A DNA stretch of 64,000 bases from Pseudomonadota bacterium (GCA_029779535.1 JAKPAG010000046.1:54180-118179), one strand, 5' to 3'; positions 53,978 through 62,881 are shown, counted from the first letter of the stretch. Numbers and translations are program-made. The notes: a model not told the origin generated them from the sequence alone.

Positions 53978-55222
53978 ATGGCCCTGGCAGACTGGCAGGT
54001 GGGCGAAGCGGCCCCGCCGCATGTCCCGCGCGAACGGATAGTCGATATTCGCTTTGCGATGGGGCACGCGCCGAACGATCTGCTTGATCCCTATGCGGCC
54101 ACCGATGCGCTGCGCGCGCCCGGCGTGCCGCGCCTGCTCTACAGTCCCTATCCGTTCGGCGACAAGACGCAGGGCACCTGGACCGTCGCGCACTATGCCG
54201 ACATCCAGCGGGTCTACGAGGACAACGCGCATTTCTCGACCAGGGGCGTGGCGCAGTTCCAGCTGCTCGCGGGCGAGACGTTCCCCTCGATCCCGCTGGG
54301 GATCGACCCGCCGGACCACGGCAAGTATCGCCGCTTCCTCAACGTCCATTTCACCCCCGTCGCGCTGAAACGGCTTGAACCGCAGGTGCGGCGCATGGCG
54401 ACCGAGATGATCGACAGCTTCGCGCCGCTGGGCGAGGTCGACATTGCCTGGGACTTCGGCCGGGTCTTTCCGGTGCGGGTGTTTCTGGACCTCATGGGCC
54501 TGCCGTTCGCAATGTTCGAACAGTTCCTCGCCTGGGAATGGGAAATCCTGCACTCGCGCGATCATGCCCGCATGGGCGAAGCGGTGCGGCAGGTGATCGC
54601 CTATCTGCGCGAATTCATCGCCGAAAAGCAGGCCCGCCCGGACGACAAGCTGGGCAGCTATATCGCCAATGGCGCGATTGACGGGCGCGCGCTGACCCCG
54701 GACGAGGTGATCGGCATGACCTGGTTCCTGTGGCTGGGCGGGCTGGACACGGTCGCCTCGACCATCAGCCAGATGTTCCGCCGCATGGCGCTCGACCAGG
54801 ACCTGCAACAGCAACTGCGCGACCATCCCGAATGGAACCACAGTGCGGTCGAGGAATTCCTGCGGATGCAGCCGCTGGTCAATTCGTTCCGCCTGGTGAA
54901 GCAGGACCTGGACTGGGACGGGGTCACGCTGAAGGCGGGGGACTACATCACCTGCCTGAACAGTTCGGGCAATTTCGATCCCGACCAGTTCCCCGATCCG
55001 CGCCGGTTCGATCCCGCGCGCAGCGCCAACCGCCACTATACCTTCGTTGGCGGGGTCCATCTGTGCCTGGGGGCGCATCTTGCCCGGCGCGAACTGCGTA
55101 TCCTGCTCGAGGAATTCCTTGCCCGCGTGCCGACCTTCCGGGTCAAGCCCGGCGCCGATACCACCGTGACCCCGGGGCTGCTGTCGATCCGCAACCTGCC
55201 GATCGTCTGGGACCCCAAGTAA
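53978..55222 (+). CDS. Cytochrome P450
   Basis: 414 residues. The heme motif is FVGGVHLCLGAHLA with ligand Cys363. ExxR is at 293-296 (EFLR). The I-helix AGxDT variant is GGLDTVAS (254-261). Soluble class I type, needing ferredoxin and reductase that are not in this window. Likely hydroxylates the substrate, followed by the adjacent aldehyde dehydrogenase. The I-helix Thr is displaced by Val-Ala, so oxygen activation may differ. Start ATG 53978 after GGGAGG. Confidence 0.94.
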   Translation: MALADWQVGEAAPPHVPRERIVDIRFAMGHAPNDLLDPYAATDALRAPGVPRLLYSPYPFGDKTQGTWTVAHYADIQRVYEDNAHFSTRGVAQFQLLAGETFPSIPLGIDPPDHGKYRRFLNVHFTPVALKRLEPQVRRMATEMIDSFAPLGEVDIAWDFGRVFPVRVFLDLMGLPFAMFEQFLAWEWEILHSRDHARMGEAVRQVIAYLREFIAEKQARPDDKLGSYIANGAIDGRALTPDEVIGMTWFLWLGGLDTVASTISQMFRRMALDQDLQQQLRDHPEWNHSAVEEFLRMQPLVNSFRLVKQDLDWDGVTLKAGDYITCLNSSGNFDPDQFPDPRRFDPARSANRHYTFVGGVHLCLGAHLARRELRILLEEFLARVPTFRVKPGADTTVTPGLLSIRNLPIVWDPK

Positions 55223-55232
55223 GGACCAAGGC

Positions 55233-56708
55233 ATGACCTTCCTGAAGCATCCGGACTGCATCTACATCGGCGGGGAATGGCACCCCACTGCCGAGCGCGA
55301 GGCGGTGATCAACCCGGCGGATGAAACATTGCTGATCGAGGCCCCGGTCGGCAGCGCCGCGCAGGTCGACGCCGCGATTGCCGCCGCCCGCCATGCCTTC
55401 GACCACGGCGAGTGGCCGCGCCTGCCGGTGGCCCGGCGCCAGGCCGCGCTGACCCGGTTCCTTGATGCGCTCGACGCGCGGCGCGAGCAGATCGTGGCGA
55501 TGATCGTGGCCGAGGCCGGATCGACCCAGATGCTCGCGAGCTTCCTGCAATACGGCATCCCGATGAAGCACGCCCGCCGCACGGTGGAACTGGCGAGCCG
55601 TTCCCCGGTGACCCCGCTCGCCCCGGAACTGACCCCCAATGCCAGCGGCGGGCTGACCCTGGGCAGCGCCGTGGTGGTGCGCGAACCGGTGGGGGTGGTC
55701 GCGGCGATTTCGCCCTACAACTTCCCGTTCTTCCTCAACGTGGGCAAGGTGGTGCCGGCGCTGGCGGCAGGCTGCACCGTGGTCCTGAAGCCCAGCCCTT
55801 ATACCCCGATGGAAGCCCTGATCCTGGGCGAGGCGGCGGACGAGGCCGGGCTGCCGAAAGGCGTGTTGTCGATCGTCACCGGCGATATCGAGGCAGGCAA
55901 GCTGCTGACCAGCGATCCGCGCGTCGACCTCGTCCACTTCACCGGCTCGGACAAGGTGGGCGAGGCGATCCAGGCCCAGGGTGCGCCCACGCTCAAGCGG
56001 ATCGTGATGGAACTGGGCGGCAAGTCCGCGCTGATCGTGCGCGGCGATGCCGACCTGCAGGCCGCCGCCATGGCCGGCCTTGGCGGGTTCACCACCCACT
56101 GCGGGCAGGGCTGCGCGCTGACCACGCGGATGCTGGTGCACAATTCGGTGCGGGCGCAATTCGTCGACATGATGAAGGCCATGCTGGCCCACGTGAAGAT
56201 CGGCAATCCGGCCGACCCCAGCGTCTCGTTCGGCCCGCTGATCCGCGAAGTCGCCCGCGCCCGCACCGAACGCTATGTCCAGATCGCGCAGGACGAAGGC
56301 GCGAGCCTGGCCTGGGGCGGCAAGCGGCCCGATGGGCTGGACAAGGGCTTCTTCTTCCAGCCGACCCTGTTCGACAATGTCCGCAACGATAGCCGCCTGG
56401 CGCAGGAGGAAGTGTTCGGCCCGATCGGCGCGGTGATCGGCTTTGACCACGATGACGAGGCGATTGCCATGGCCAATGCCAGCGACTTCGGCCTCGCGGG
56501 GGCGATCTATTCCGCCGACGCGGGGCGCGCCTATGAACTCGCGCTGCGGATCCGCACCGGGGGCGTCGCGATCAACGGCGGGGCGGGGACCATGCTGTCC
56601 GACGCGCCGTTCGGCGGGATCAAGCGCTCGGGCTATGGCCGCGAATATGGCGAGGATGGGCTCAACGAATTCACCTATCAAAAGGTGATCAGTTTCAGCG
56701 CGAAGTAG
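55233..56708 (+). CDS. NAD(P)-dependent aldehyde dehydrogenase
   Basis: 491 residues. Catalytic Cys294 in GQGC, Glu260 in MELGGKS and Asn163 in SPYNFPF are all in the expected ALDH order; FTGSDKVGE is the NAD cap. It should turn the P450-derived aldehyde into the acid for CoA activation. It starts 10 bases after the P450 stop. Confidence 0.94.
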   Translation: MTFLKHPDCIYIGGEWHPTAEREAVINPADETLLIEAPVGSAAQVDAAIAAARHAFDHGEWPRLPVARRQAALTRFLDALDARREQIVAMIVAEAGSTQMLASFLQYGIPMKHARRTVELASRSPVTPLAPELTPNASGGLTLGSAVVVREPVGVVAAISPYNFPFFLNVGKVVPALAAGCTVVLKPSPYTPMEALILGEAADEAGLPKGVLSIVTGDIEAGKLLTSDPRVDLVHFTGSDKVGEAIQAQGAPTLKRIVMELGGKSALIVRGDADLQAAAMAGLGGFTTHCGQGCALTTRMLVHNSVRAQFVDMMKAMLAHVKIGNPADPSVSFGPLIREVARARTERYVQIAQDEGASLAWGGKRPDGLDKGFFFQPTLFDNVRNDSRLAQEEVFGPIGAVIGFDHDDEAIAMANASDFGLAGAIYSADAGRAYELALRIRTGGVAINGGAGTMLSDAPFGGIKRSGYGREYGEDGLNEFTYQKVISFSAK

Positions 56709-56722
56709 GAGGAGGACCGGGC

Positions 56723-57952
56723 ATGAGCCAGGTGATGAAGGGCATCCGGATGCTCGAAGTGGCGCAGTTCACCTTCGTGCCGGCGGCGGGCGCGGTGCTG
56801 ACCGACTGGGGCGCCGACGTGATCAAGATCGAACACCCGGTGCGCGGCGATGCGCAGCGCGGGATCAAGGAATTGCAGCGCTTTGCCGTCGATCAGCGGC
56901 GCAACGCGCTGATGCAGCACCCCAACCGCGGCAAGCGCAGCGTGGGCATCGATATCTCGACGCCCGAGGGGCAGGAACTGCTCTACGAAATCGCCAGGAC
57001 CTGCGACATCTTCCTGACCAATTACCTGCCCAGCGCGCGGCAGAAGCTGAAGATCGACGTGGAACACCTGCGCGCCGTCAACCCGGACATCATCTATGTG
57101 CGCGGCAGCGCCTTTGGCGAAAAGGGGCCGGAACGCGACAAGGGCGGGTTCGATTCGACCGCCTACTGGGCGCGCGGCGGCTCGGCCATTCTCGTCTCCC
57201 CGCGCGAGCTGGACTGGCCGCTGACCCAGCCCGGGCCGGCCTATGGCGATACCATCGGCGGCATGAACATCGCCGGCGGGATCGCCGCCGCGCTGTTCCA
57301 CCGCGAACGCACCGGCGAGGCGCTGGAAGTGGACGTGTCGCTGCTGTCCAGCGGCATCTGGGCCACGGCGTGCAGCATCGACGTCTGCATGGAAATGCAG
57401 GTCGATCCGTTCGCCAATGCCATGCCGGGCAAGACGGTGATCGGCTCCAACCCGTTCATGGGCGTGTTCAAGACCAGTGATGGCGGCTTCATCAACCTCA
57501 CCGTGCTCAGCCCCTCGCAGCTGATCGAGGATACTTTCGCGCATCTTGGCATTCCCGAATGCGCAAGCGATCCGCGCTTTGCGACGATCGAGGCGCTCAA
57601 CGAGAATTCCGAGGCCGCGCACCTGCTGGTGCGCGAGGCGATGGCGCGCCAGCCCTTTGCCTACTGGCTCGAACATCTCAAGACGATGAAGGGGCAGTGG
57701 GCCGCCTACCAGTCACCGCTCGATGTCGAGAAGGACGAACAGGTCCAGGCCAACGGGCTGATCTTCGAAGTCGACAGCGCCGATGGCGGCAAGCCGATCA
57801 AGCTGGTCGCCAACCCGGTGCAGTTCAACAAGCAGCCCGTCACCAACACCCGCGCGCCCGAGGCGAGCGAGCATACCGAGCTGTTCCTGATGGAACTGGG
57901 CGTCGATTGGGACCGGATCGAGGCGCTGAAGGCCAAGGGGGCCATTGCCTGA
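56723..57952 (+). CDS. CaiB/BaiF family III CoA-transferase
   Basis: 409 residues of normal domain order. The N-terminal [20 protein letters not shown] and ADVIKIEHP are the Rossmann start. Asp176 in [13 protein letters not shown] is the expected catalytic residue that forms the anhydride. [19 protein letters not shown] follows. Strong AGGAGGACC precedes ATG 56723. It could activate the ALDH product by moving CoA from a donor such as succinyl-CoA. Confidence 0.93.
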   Translation: MSQVMKGIRMLEVAQFTFVPAAGAVLTDWGADVIKIEHPVRGDAQRGIKELQRFAVDQRRNALMQHPNRGKRSVGIDISTPEGQELLYEIARTCDIFLTNYLPSARQKLKIDVEHLRAVNPDIIYVRGSAFGEKGPERDKGGFDSTAYWARGGSAILVSPRELDWPLTQPGPAYGDTIGGMNIAGGIAAALFHRERTGEALEVDVSLLSSGIWATACSIDVCMEMQVDPFANAMPGKTVIGSNPFMGVFKTSDGGFINLTVLSPSQLIEDTFAHLGIPECASDPRFATIEALNENSEAAHLLVREAMARQPFAYWLEHLKTMKGQWAAYQSPLDVEKDEQVQANGLIFEVDSADGGKPIKLVANPVQFNKQPVTNTRAPEASEHTELFLMELGVDWDRIEALKAKGAIA

Positions 57953-57980
57953 ACCAGCCGTTTGCGGGAAGGAGCGGGGG

Positions 57981-58961
57981 ATGACTGCCGCCGCCTCCGA
58001 CCTGCTGGGCGCCGAAGCGCTTTCGCCACTGGCGGGATCGCCGCTGGTGCTGCTTGCCCCGTGCGATCCCCGGCCGCCAGGCGGTGTGCGGGTGGCGGTG
58101 GACCGGGCGGGCGAGTTGCCCGCGCTCGATCCGGCCGATTACGACGGGCTGGTCACCACCGCGCCGGATGCGCCCGCGCCGTGGGTCAGCGTCGCGGCGG
58201 GCCGGATCGAGGCGCAGCTGGCCGCGGTCCGGCAAGGCGCGGCGCACAGTCCGCTGGCCAGTGCCATGCTCGCCCGGCTGCTGCGCATGGGCGAGGCATT
58301 GCCGTTCGACACCGCGCTGGAACTCGAATCGCTGGCCTATTCGGCTCTGCTTGGTGGGGATGAATTCGCCCGCTGGCTGGCCGCGCGCGGCACTGTGGCG
58401 GACGGGGAACAGGCCGCCGTGCCGGTGCGCTATGAGCGCGCCGGCGACCGGGTCACGCTCACGCTTGCCTCGCCCGGCAACCGCAACGCGATGACCGCCG
58501 CGATGCGCGATGCGCTGTATGAAGCGCTGGTCAACGTGCTGGAAGATCCGGGCGCGCCACAGGTGGTGCTGCGGGCCGAGGGCAAGTGCTTTTCCACCGG
58601 CGGGGCGCTGGGCGAATTCGGCAGCGCGCGCGATCTTGCCGCCGCGCACGTGATCCGCACGCAGCGTAGCTGTGCCCGCGTGCTCGAACGGCTGGGGGAC
58701 CGCGCCGAAGTGCACCTGCACGGCGCCTGCATCGGATCGGGCGCGGAAGTGCCAATGGCCGCCGCGCGGCGGCTGGCGGCACCGGACGCGCTGTTCCAGC
58801 TGCCCGAACTGCGCATGGGGCTGATCCCCGGCGCGGGCGGCACGGTGACTTTCGCCCGCGCGATCGGGCGGCACCGGCTGCTATGGCTGGTGCTGGGCGG
58901 CTTCCGGCTGAACGCGGCGCAGGCGCTGCGCTGGGGGCTGATCCACGGGCTGGTGCCATGA
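57981..58961 (+). CDS. Enoyl-CoA hydratase with apparently permuted domain order
   Basis: 326 residues. The catalytic core (about 148-326) has both hydratase glutamates: Glu255 in GSGAEVPMA and Glu276 in LPELRMG, plus GKCFSTGGALGEFG. But the core ends at WGLIHGLVP, where ordinary crotonases continue with about 60-70 helical residues. Instead, residues about 89-136 (SPLASAMLARLLRMG, LELESLAY, EFARWLAAR) look like those C-terminal helices moved to the front. Start chosen at ATG 57981 after GGAGCGG. Its stop overlaps the next start (ATGA). Confidence 0.85.
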   Translation: MTAAASDLLGAEALSPLAGSPLVLLAPCDPRPPGGVRVAVDRAGELPALDPADYDGLVTTAPDAPAPWVSVAAGRIEAQLAAVRQGAAHSPLASAMLARLLRMGEALPFDTALELESLAYSALLGGDEFARWLAARGTVADGEQAAVPVRYERAGDRVTLTLASPGNRNAMTAAMRDALYEALVNVLEDPGAPQVVLRAEGKCFSTGGALGEFGSARDLAAAHVIRTQRSCARVLERLGDRAEVHLHGACIGSGAEVPMAAARRLAAPDALFQLPELRMGLIPGAGGTVTFARAIGRHRLLWLVLGGFRLNAAQALRWGLIHGLVP

Positions 58962-59869
58962 TCGAACTGCTGACCACGCGGCTGGCGCGGTTCGGCAGCA
59001 CGCCCGCCGAATTGCTGGAGCGCGATGCGCCGGGCGGTCTTGACTTGCCGGGGCTGGCCTCAGCCAATCGTCACTGCCGCCTGCTGCGCTGCGCCGATGG
59101 CTGGGCGGCGCTCAACCTGGCCCGTCCGGACGATCTGGACCTGATCCCGGCCCTGACCGGCGGCGCGGGGGATGACTGGCCCGCCGTGGAGCAGTGGGCG
59201 AGCGGGCAAGGCACCGCTGCGGTGCGCCGCGCGGGGCTGGAACTGCAACTGCCGCTGGCCGTGGTGGGCGAGGCTGCGCCGCAGACGCTCGCCCCGGCCG
59301 GCGGCGCGAATGTGCCGCGCAAGGTGGTGGACCTGTCCGCGCTCTGGGCCGGGCCGCTCTGCGCCGGGCTGCTCGCTCAGGCCGGGGCGCGGGTGGTGCG
59401 GATCGTCAGCACCGGGCGGCCTGATCCCACGCCGCACAGCTCGCCCCGGCTCGACGCGCGGATCAATTCGGGCAAGGAACTGCGCGAGCTTGACCTGCGG
59501 GACCCTGCGGGCCGCGCCGCGCTGCTGGCCGAACTGGCCGACGCCGATGTGCTGGTCACCTCGGCCCGGCCCGCCGCGCTGACGCGGTTGGGGCTGGAGC
59601 CGGCGCGGCTGCCGCATCTGGCCTGGGTGGCCATCACCGCGCACGGCTTCACCGGGCCGGGCGCGCTGCGCGTCGGCTTTGGCGATGACTGTGCGGCGGC
59701 GGGCGGCCTGGTCGACTGGCAGGGCGATGAACCGCGCTTTCGCGGCGATGCCCTGGCCGATCCGCTGACCGGGCTGGAGGCCGCGTTGGCGGTGCTGGCG
59801 GGCCGGACAGGGCTGATCGACATGGCCATGGCGCGCATCGCCGCCGCCTATGCGGGGAGGCGCGGCTGA
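58958..59869 (+). CDS. Family III CoA-transferase homologue with apparently permuted domain order
   Basis: 303 residues, about 100 shorter than usual. Residues 45-105 (CADGWAALNLARPDDLDLIP, LQLPLAVVGE) resemble the small domain, normally in the second half. VVDLSALWAGPLCAGLLAQA (from 123) is the usual N-terminal Rossmann start. The catalytic-type Asp268 (LADPLTGLEAAL) and GLIDMAMARI then end the protein. So it reads as small domain, then large domain: permuted or remodelled. It overlaps the crotonase by 4 bases and the amidohydrolase by 1. Confidence 0.82.
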   Translation: MIELLTTRLARFGSTPAELLERDAPGGLDLPGLASANRHCRLLRCADGWAALNLARPDDLDLIPALTGGAGDDWPAVEQWASGQGTAAVRRAGLELQLPLAVVGEAAPQTLAPAGGANVPRKVVDLSALWAGPLCAGLLAQAGARVVRIVSTGRPDPTPHSSPRLDARINSGKELRELDLRDPAGRAALLAELADADVLVTSARPAALTRLGLEPARLPHLAWVAITAHGFTGPGALRVGFGDDCAAAGGLVDWQGDEPRFRGDALADPLTGLEAALAVLAGRTGLIDMAMARIAAAYAGRRG

Positions 59870-61218
59870 TGCTGGTGCTGCGCAATGTGCGGCCCTGGGG
59901 GCTGGACGCGGTGGACGCCGCGCTGGACGGCGGGCGGATCGTGGCCATGGACCGGGGCTTGCCAGGCGGCGCGGAAGAGATCGACGGGCGCGGCGATCTG
60001 CTGCTGCCGGGGCTGCACGACCATCACCTCCACATCCTTGCCACGGCGGCGCGGCGGCGCTCGGTTGGCCTGGCTGGGCTGGTCAGCGAAGCGGCGGTGA
60101 GCGCCGCGCTGCGTGCTGCCCCTGGCGATGCCCTGCGCGCCGTGGACTATGACGAGCGCGCGGCGGGCCTGCCCGATGCCGCGCTGCTCGACCGCTGGGA
60201 GCCGGTTCGCCCGCTGCGGCTGGCCGATCGCACCGGCGCGCTGTGGGTGCTGAACAGTGCGGCCCTCGCGCTGCTGGGCGATCAGCCGCTTCCGCCGGGG
60301 GCAGAGCGCGATGCGCAAGGCCAGGCCACTGGCCGGTTCTGGCGCGAGGATGCCTGGCTACGCGCCGCGCTGCCTGCCGCGCCGCCCGATCTGGCCACAC
60401 TGGGCGCAGAGCTGGCCGCGCTGGGGCTGACCGCGCTGACCGATGCCACGGCTCACAACGGCCCGGACGAGGCTGCATTGCTGGTGGGCCGCCTGCCGCA
60501 GCGCCTGACGCTGATGGGCGCGGAGGCGCTGGGCGAGGGGGCGGGCTACACCCGCGGCGCGCTGAAATTGCTGATCGACGAGCGCGATCCGCCTGCGCCC
60601 GATGCCTTGGCGAAGCGGATCGGCGCAGCCCGCGCGCAGGGGCGCACCGTGGCGGCGCACTGCGTGACCGAGGGCGAACTGGCGCTCTACCTTGCCGCGC
60701 TGGACCTGGCGGGCGGCGTGCGCAGTGGCGACCGGGTGGAGCACGGCGGGCTGATCCCTCCCGCCTTCGTGCGCACGCTCGCCGCCGCCGGGCTGACCGT
60801 TGCGACCAATCCCGCGTTCATCCACGCGCGCGGCGATCGCTACCGCGCCGAAGTTCCGCAAGAGCAGTGGGACTGGCTCTATCCTGCCGCCGGCCTGGCC
60901 CGCGCGGGCGCGGCGCTGCTGGGCGGATCGGATGCACCCTATGCGCCGCTCGATCCGTGGCTGGCGATGCGCGCCGCGCGTGATCGGCTGACCGCGGCAG
61001 GCTATCCGCTCGGGCTCGACCAGCGGCTCAACGCGCTTGCAGCGCTGCGGCTCTATTGCCGGGGCGAGATCGCGCCGGGCGCTCCCGCCGACCTGGTGCT
61101 ATGCAGCGGCAGCCTGGCCGATGTGCTGGGCGACCTGTCCGCCGAACGCATGCGGCTGACCGTGATCGGCGGAAATGTGGCGTTCAATCGCGCTGCAGCA
61201 GCATCGCCCCGGCAATGA
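59869..61218 (+). CDS. Amidohydrolase family 3 (YtcJ-like)
   Basis: 449 residues. LLLPGLHDHHLHIL gives the HxH metal pair, AAHCVTEGEL a further His, DRVEHGG the Glu-His, and GGSDAPYAPLDPW the Asp of the TIM-barrel amidohydrolase active site. EIAPGAPADLVLCSG is the usual composite C-terminal domain. Substrate unknown. The 3' end overlaps the convergent thiolase-like gene by 35 bases. Confidence 0.86.
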   Translation: MLVLRNVRPWGLDAVDAALDGGRIVAMDRGLPGGAEEIDGRGDLLLPGLHDHHLHILATAARRRSVGLAGLVSEAAVSAALRAAPGDALRAVDYDERAAGLPDAALLDRWEPVRPLRLADRTGALWVLNSAALALLGDQPLPPGAERDAQGQATGRFWREDAWLRAALPAAPPDLATLGAELAALGLTALTDATAHNGPDEAALLVGRLPQRLTLMGAEALGEGAGYTRGALKLLIDERDPPAPDALAKRIGAARAQGRTVAAHCVTEGELALYLAALDLAGGVRSGDRVEHGGLIPPAFVRTLAAAGLTVATNPAFIHARGDRYRAEVPQEQWDWLYPAAGLARAGAALLGGSDAPYAPLDPWLAMRAARDRLTAAGYPLGLDQRLNALAALRLYCRGEIAPGAPADLVLCSGSLADVLGDLSAERMRLTVIGGNVAFNRAAAASPRQ

Positions 61219-62347
61219 ACCCGCCGCCCATGCCGCACACCGCAGTGCGGGCATCGGCCACCTGGCGTCCGTCCGCCTCGCCCCACAGTTGCAGGCAGGC
61301 TTCGTGCAGCAGGCCAAAGCCGTGCAGCCGCCCGCCCGATAGCTGGCCGCCCCCGGTGTTGACCGGATAGCGCCCGCCCGGGCCGATATGGCCCGCCGCG
61401 ATGAAGTCCTTCGCCTCGCCGTGGCCGCAGAACCCCAGCGCTTCCAGCCACAGCGGCACGAAGATCGAGAAGCCGTCGTACAGTGCCAGCACATCGACAT
61501 CCTGCGGCGTCACGCTGGTCCGCGCCCACAGGTCGGCCCCGGCATCGTGCGCGCCCATGGTGGTCAGATCGGCGCGCTGGTCCCACGTTTCGGCTGAACG
61601 CAGCGCCGATCCCATCGCCTCGATCCGCAGCGGCGGCAGGCGGCAATCGCGCGCGGCATCGGCAGCGGAAACGATCACCACCGCGGCCCCGTCGATCGGA
61701 ATGTCGCAGTCGAACAGGCCGAGCGGCTGGGAAATCATCCGTGCGGCCAGGTAATCGTCCATGGTCAGCGGCTTTTGCATCACCGCCATCGGATTGGCCT
61801 GGGCAAACTGGCGCTGGCCCACGGCGACCATGCCCAGATGCTCGCGCGTCATGCCGAATTCGTGGAAATAGCGCTGCGCCATCCACCCTGCCCAGTTGCT
61901 GGCCGACATCGCGCCGACCGGGACCAGCCATGACAGCCAGCCGCCGACCTGCGCCTTGCCAGCGCCGGGGATGCTGGCGCGCCGTCCCGCGCTTTGCGAG
62001 GAGCTTTCGGTCAGGGCGCGAAAGCACAGCACGTGGCGGGCCTGCCCCGTTGCCACCGCCATGGCCGCAACCATGATCGGCGCCATCTGCGCCGGGCCAT
62101 CCGGCACCGCGCTGTGCCAGCGGGTTTGCAGGCCGAGCGCGGCGCGCACTTCGCCCGTGCCCAGCGGCGACATGCCGGGGCTGCCTTCGGCCTTGCCGGG
62201 ATAGGTGGCGATCCCGTCGATATCGGCGCGGGTCAGCCCGGCGCGGGCCAGTGCGCGGTCCGCCGCCTGGGCCAGGTGGAGCATGGCCGCCCGTCCGGTG
62301 TTGCGGCCAATGTCGGACATGCCGACCCCGGTGATCGCGGCCTTCAT
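61184..62347 (-). CDS. Thiolase-fold protein, Ltp2-like (retro-aldolase or acyltransfer type)
   Basis: 387 residues. Thiolase-superfamily scaffold (AITGVGMSDIG, GQARHVLCFR, TPQDVDVLALYDGFS, NTGGGQLSGGRLHG, CGMGGGF), but no nucleophilic Cys is present near residue 85-90 (AVPDGPAQM). A Tyr290-Asp pair (YDGFS) matches the Ltp2 form, in which the tyrosine serves a retro-aldol cleavage of steroid CoA esters (family knowledge). It is co-translated with a DUF35 protein (ATGA overlap), its expected partner, as in Ltp2-ChsH2. Confidence 0.85.
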   Translation of the reverse strand: MKAAITGVGMSDIGRNTGRAAMLHLAQAADRALARAGLTRADIDGIATYPGKAEGSPGMSPLGTGEVRAALGLQTRWHSAVPDGPAQMAPIMVAAMAVATGQARHVLCFRALTESSSQSAGRRASIPGAGKAQVGGWLSWLVPVGAMSASNWAGWMAQRYFHEFGMTREHLGMVAVGQRQFAQANPMAVMQKPLTMDDYLAARMISQPLGLFDCDIPIDGAAVVIVSAADAARDCRLPPLRIEAMGSALRSAETWDQRADLTTMGAHDAGADLWARTSVTPQDVDVLALYDGFSIFVPLWLEALGFCGHGEAKDFIAAGHIGPGGRYPVNTGGGQLSGGRLHGFGLLHEACLQLWGEADGRQVADARTAVCGMGGGFIAGAMLLQRD

Positions 62348-62754
62348 GCGGCCTCTCCTTCCGCGATCGGGCGCCACAACGGCAGCCACACGTCGCCGCT
62401 CTGCTCGAACGCGATTGTGACGCGCTGGCCGATTCGCACGGCTTGCGGATCGCAATCGATCATCCGCGTCGTCACCCGCACGCCGGGCGCGTCATCCAGG
62501 TCGACCACGGCCAGCACGAAGGGCACCGCCATGTCCGGCAGCCACGGCTGGTGGTTGACGGTGAAGGTATGGATCGTGCCGGTTCCCGCCATGGCGCGCG
62601 GCGCGACCTGCTGCGATCCGCAGGCCGGGCACAGCAATTGCGGGGGATGCACGGCCTTGCCGCAGGCGTCGCACAGCGCGATCATCAGTTCGCCGCGTTC
62701 GCCCCCGGTCCAGAAGGCGGTGTTTTCGGCGGTCAATTCGGGCAGGGGCAGCAC
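62344..62754 (-). CDS. DUF35 OB-fold protein with zinc ribbon
   Basis: 136 residues. The N-terminal rubredoxin-like ribbon has Cys28, Cys31, Cys42 and Cys45 (CDAC, CPAC). The OB-fold part follows (GTGTIHTFTVNHQPWL, VPFVLAVVDLDD, IGQRVTIAFE). Such proteins bind acyl-CoA and assist an SCP2-type thiolase partner. First gene of the DUF35-thiolase operon, divergent from the gene at 62882. Confidence 0.88.
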   Translation of the reverse strand: MLPLPELTAENTAFWTGGERGELMIALCDACGKAVHPPQLLCPACGSQQVAPRAMAGTGTIHTFTVNHQPWLPDMAVPFVLAVVDLDDAPGVRVTTRMIDCDPQAVRIGQRVTIAFEQSGDVWLPLWRPIAEGEAA

Positions 62755-62780
62755 GCGTTCTCTCCCGGCGGGTTATTTAT

Positions 62781-62793
62781 TGACGATATGTCA
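62781..62793. promoter_or_regulatory. Second palindrome, type D, copy 2 (TGACGATATGTCA)
   Basis: TGAC-N5-GTCA within TTGACGATATGTCAGTT, 27 bases upstream of the DUF35 gene start. Matches the site at 52592 at both half-sites and the preceding T. Confidence 0.52.
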
Positions 62794-62838
62794 GTTATTG
62801 CCGCCAAGGCAAGCGGCTTCGTGCTTGCAACATATGTA

Positions 62839-62853
62839 ACCTGGTTTACTATC
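62839..62853. promoter_or_regulatory. Shared operator, site 7 (ACCTGGTTTACTATC)
   Basis: Inside GTAACCTGGTTTAC (62836-62849), 29 bases before the start codon of the unknown gene at 62882. Identical to site 5 at 13 of 15 positions. Confidence 0.7.
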
Positions 62854-62881
62854 ACGACAAACGACCAAACAGAGAGAGCGC

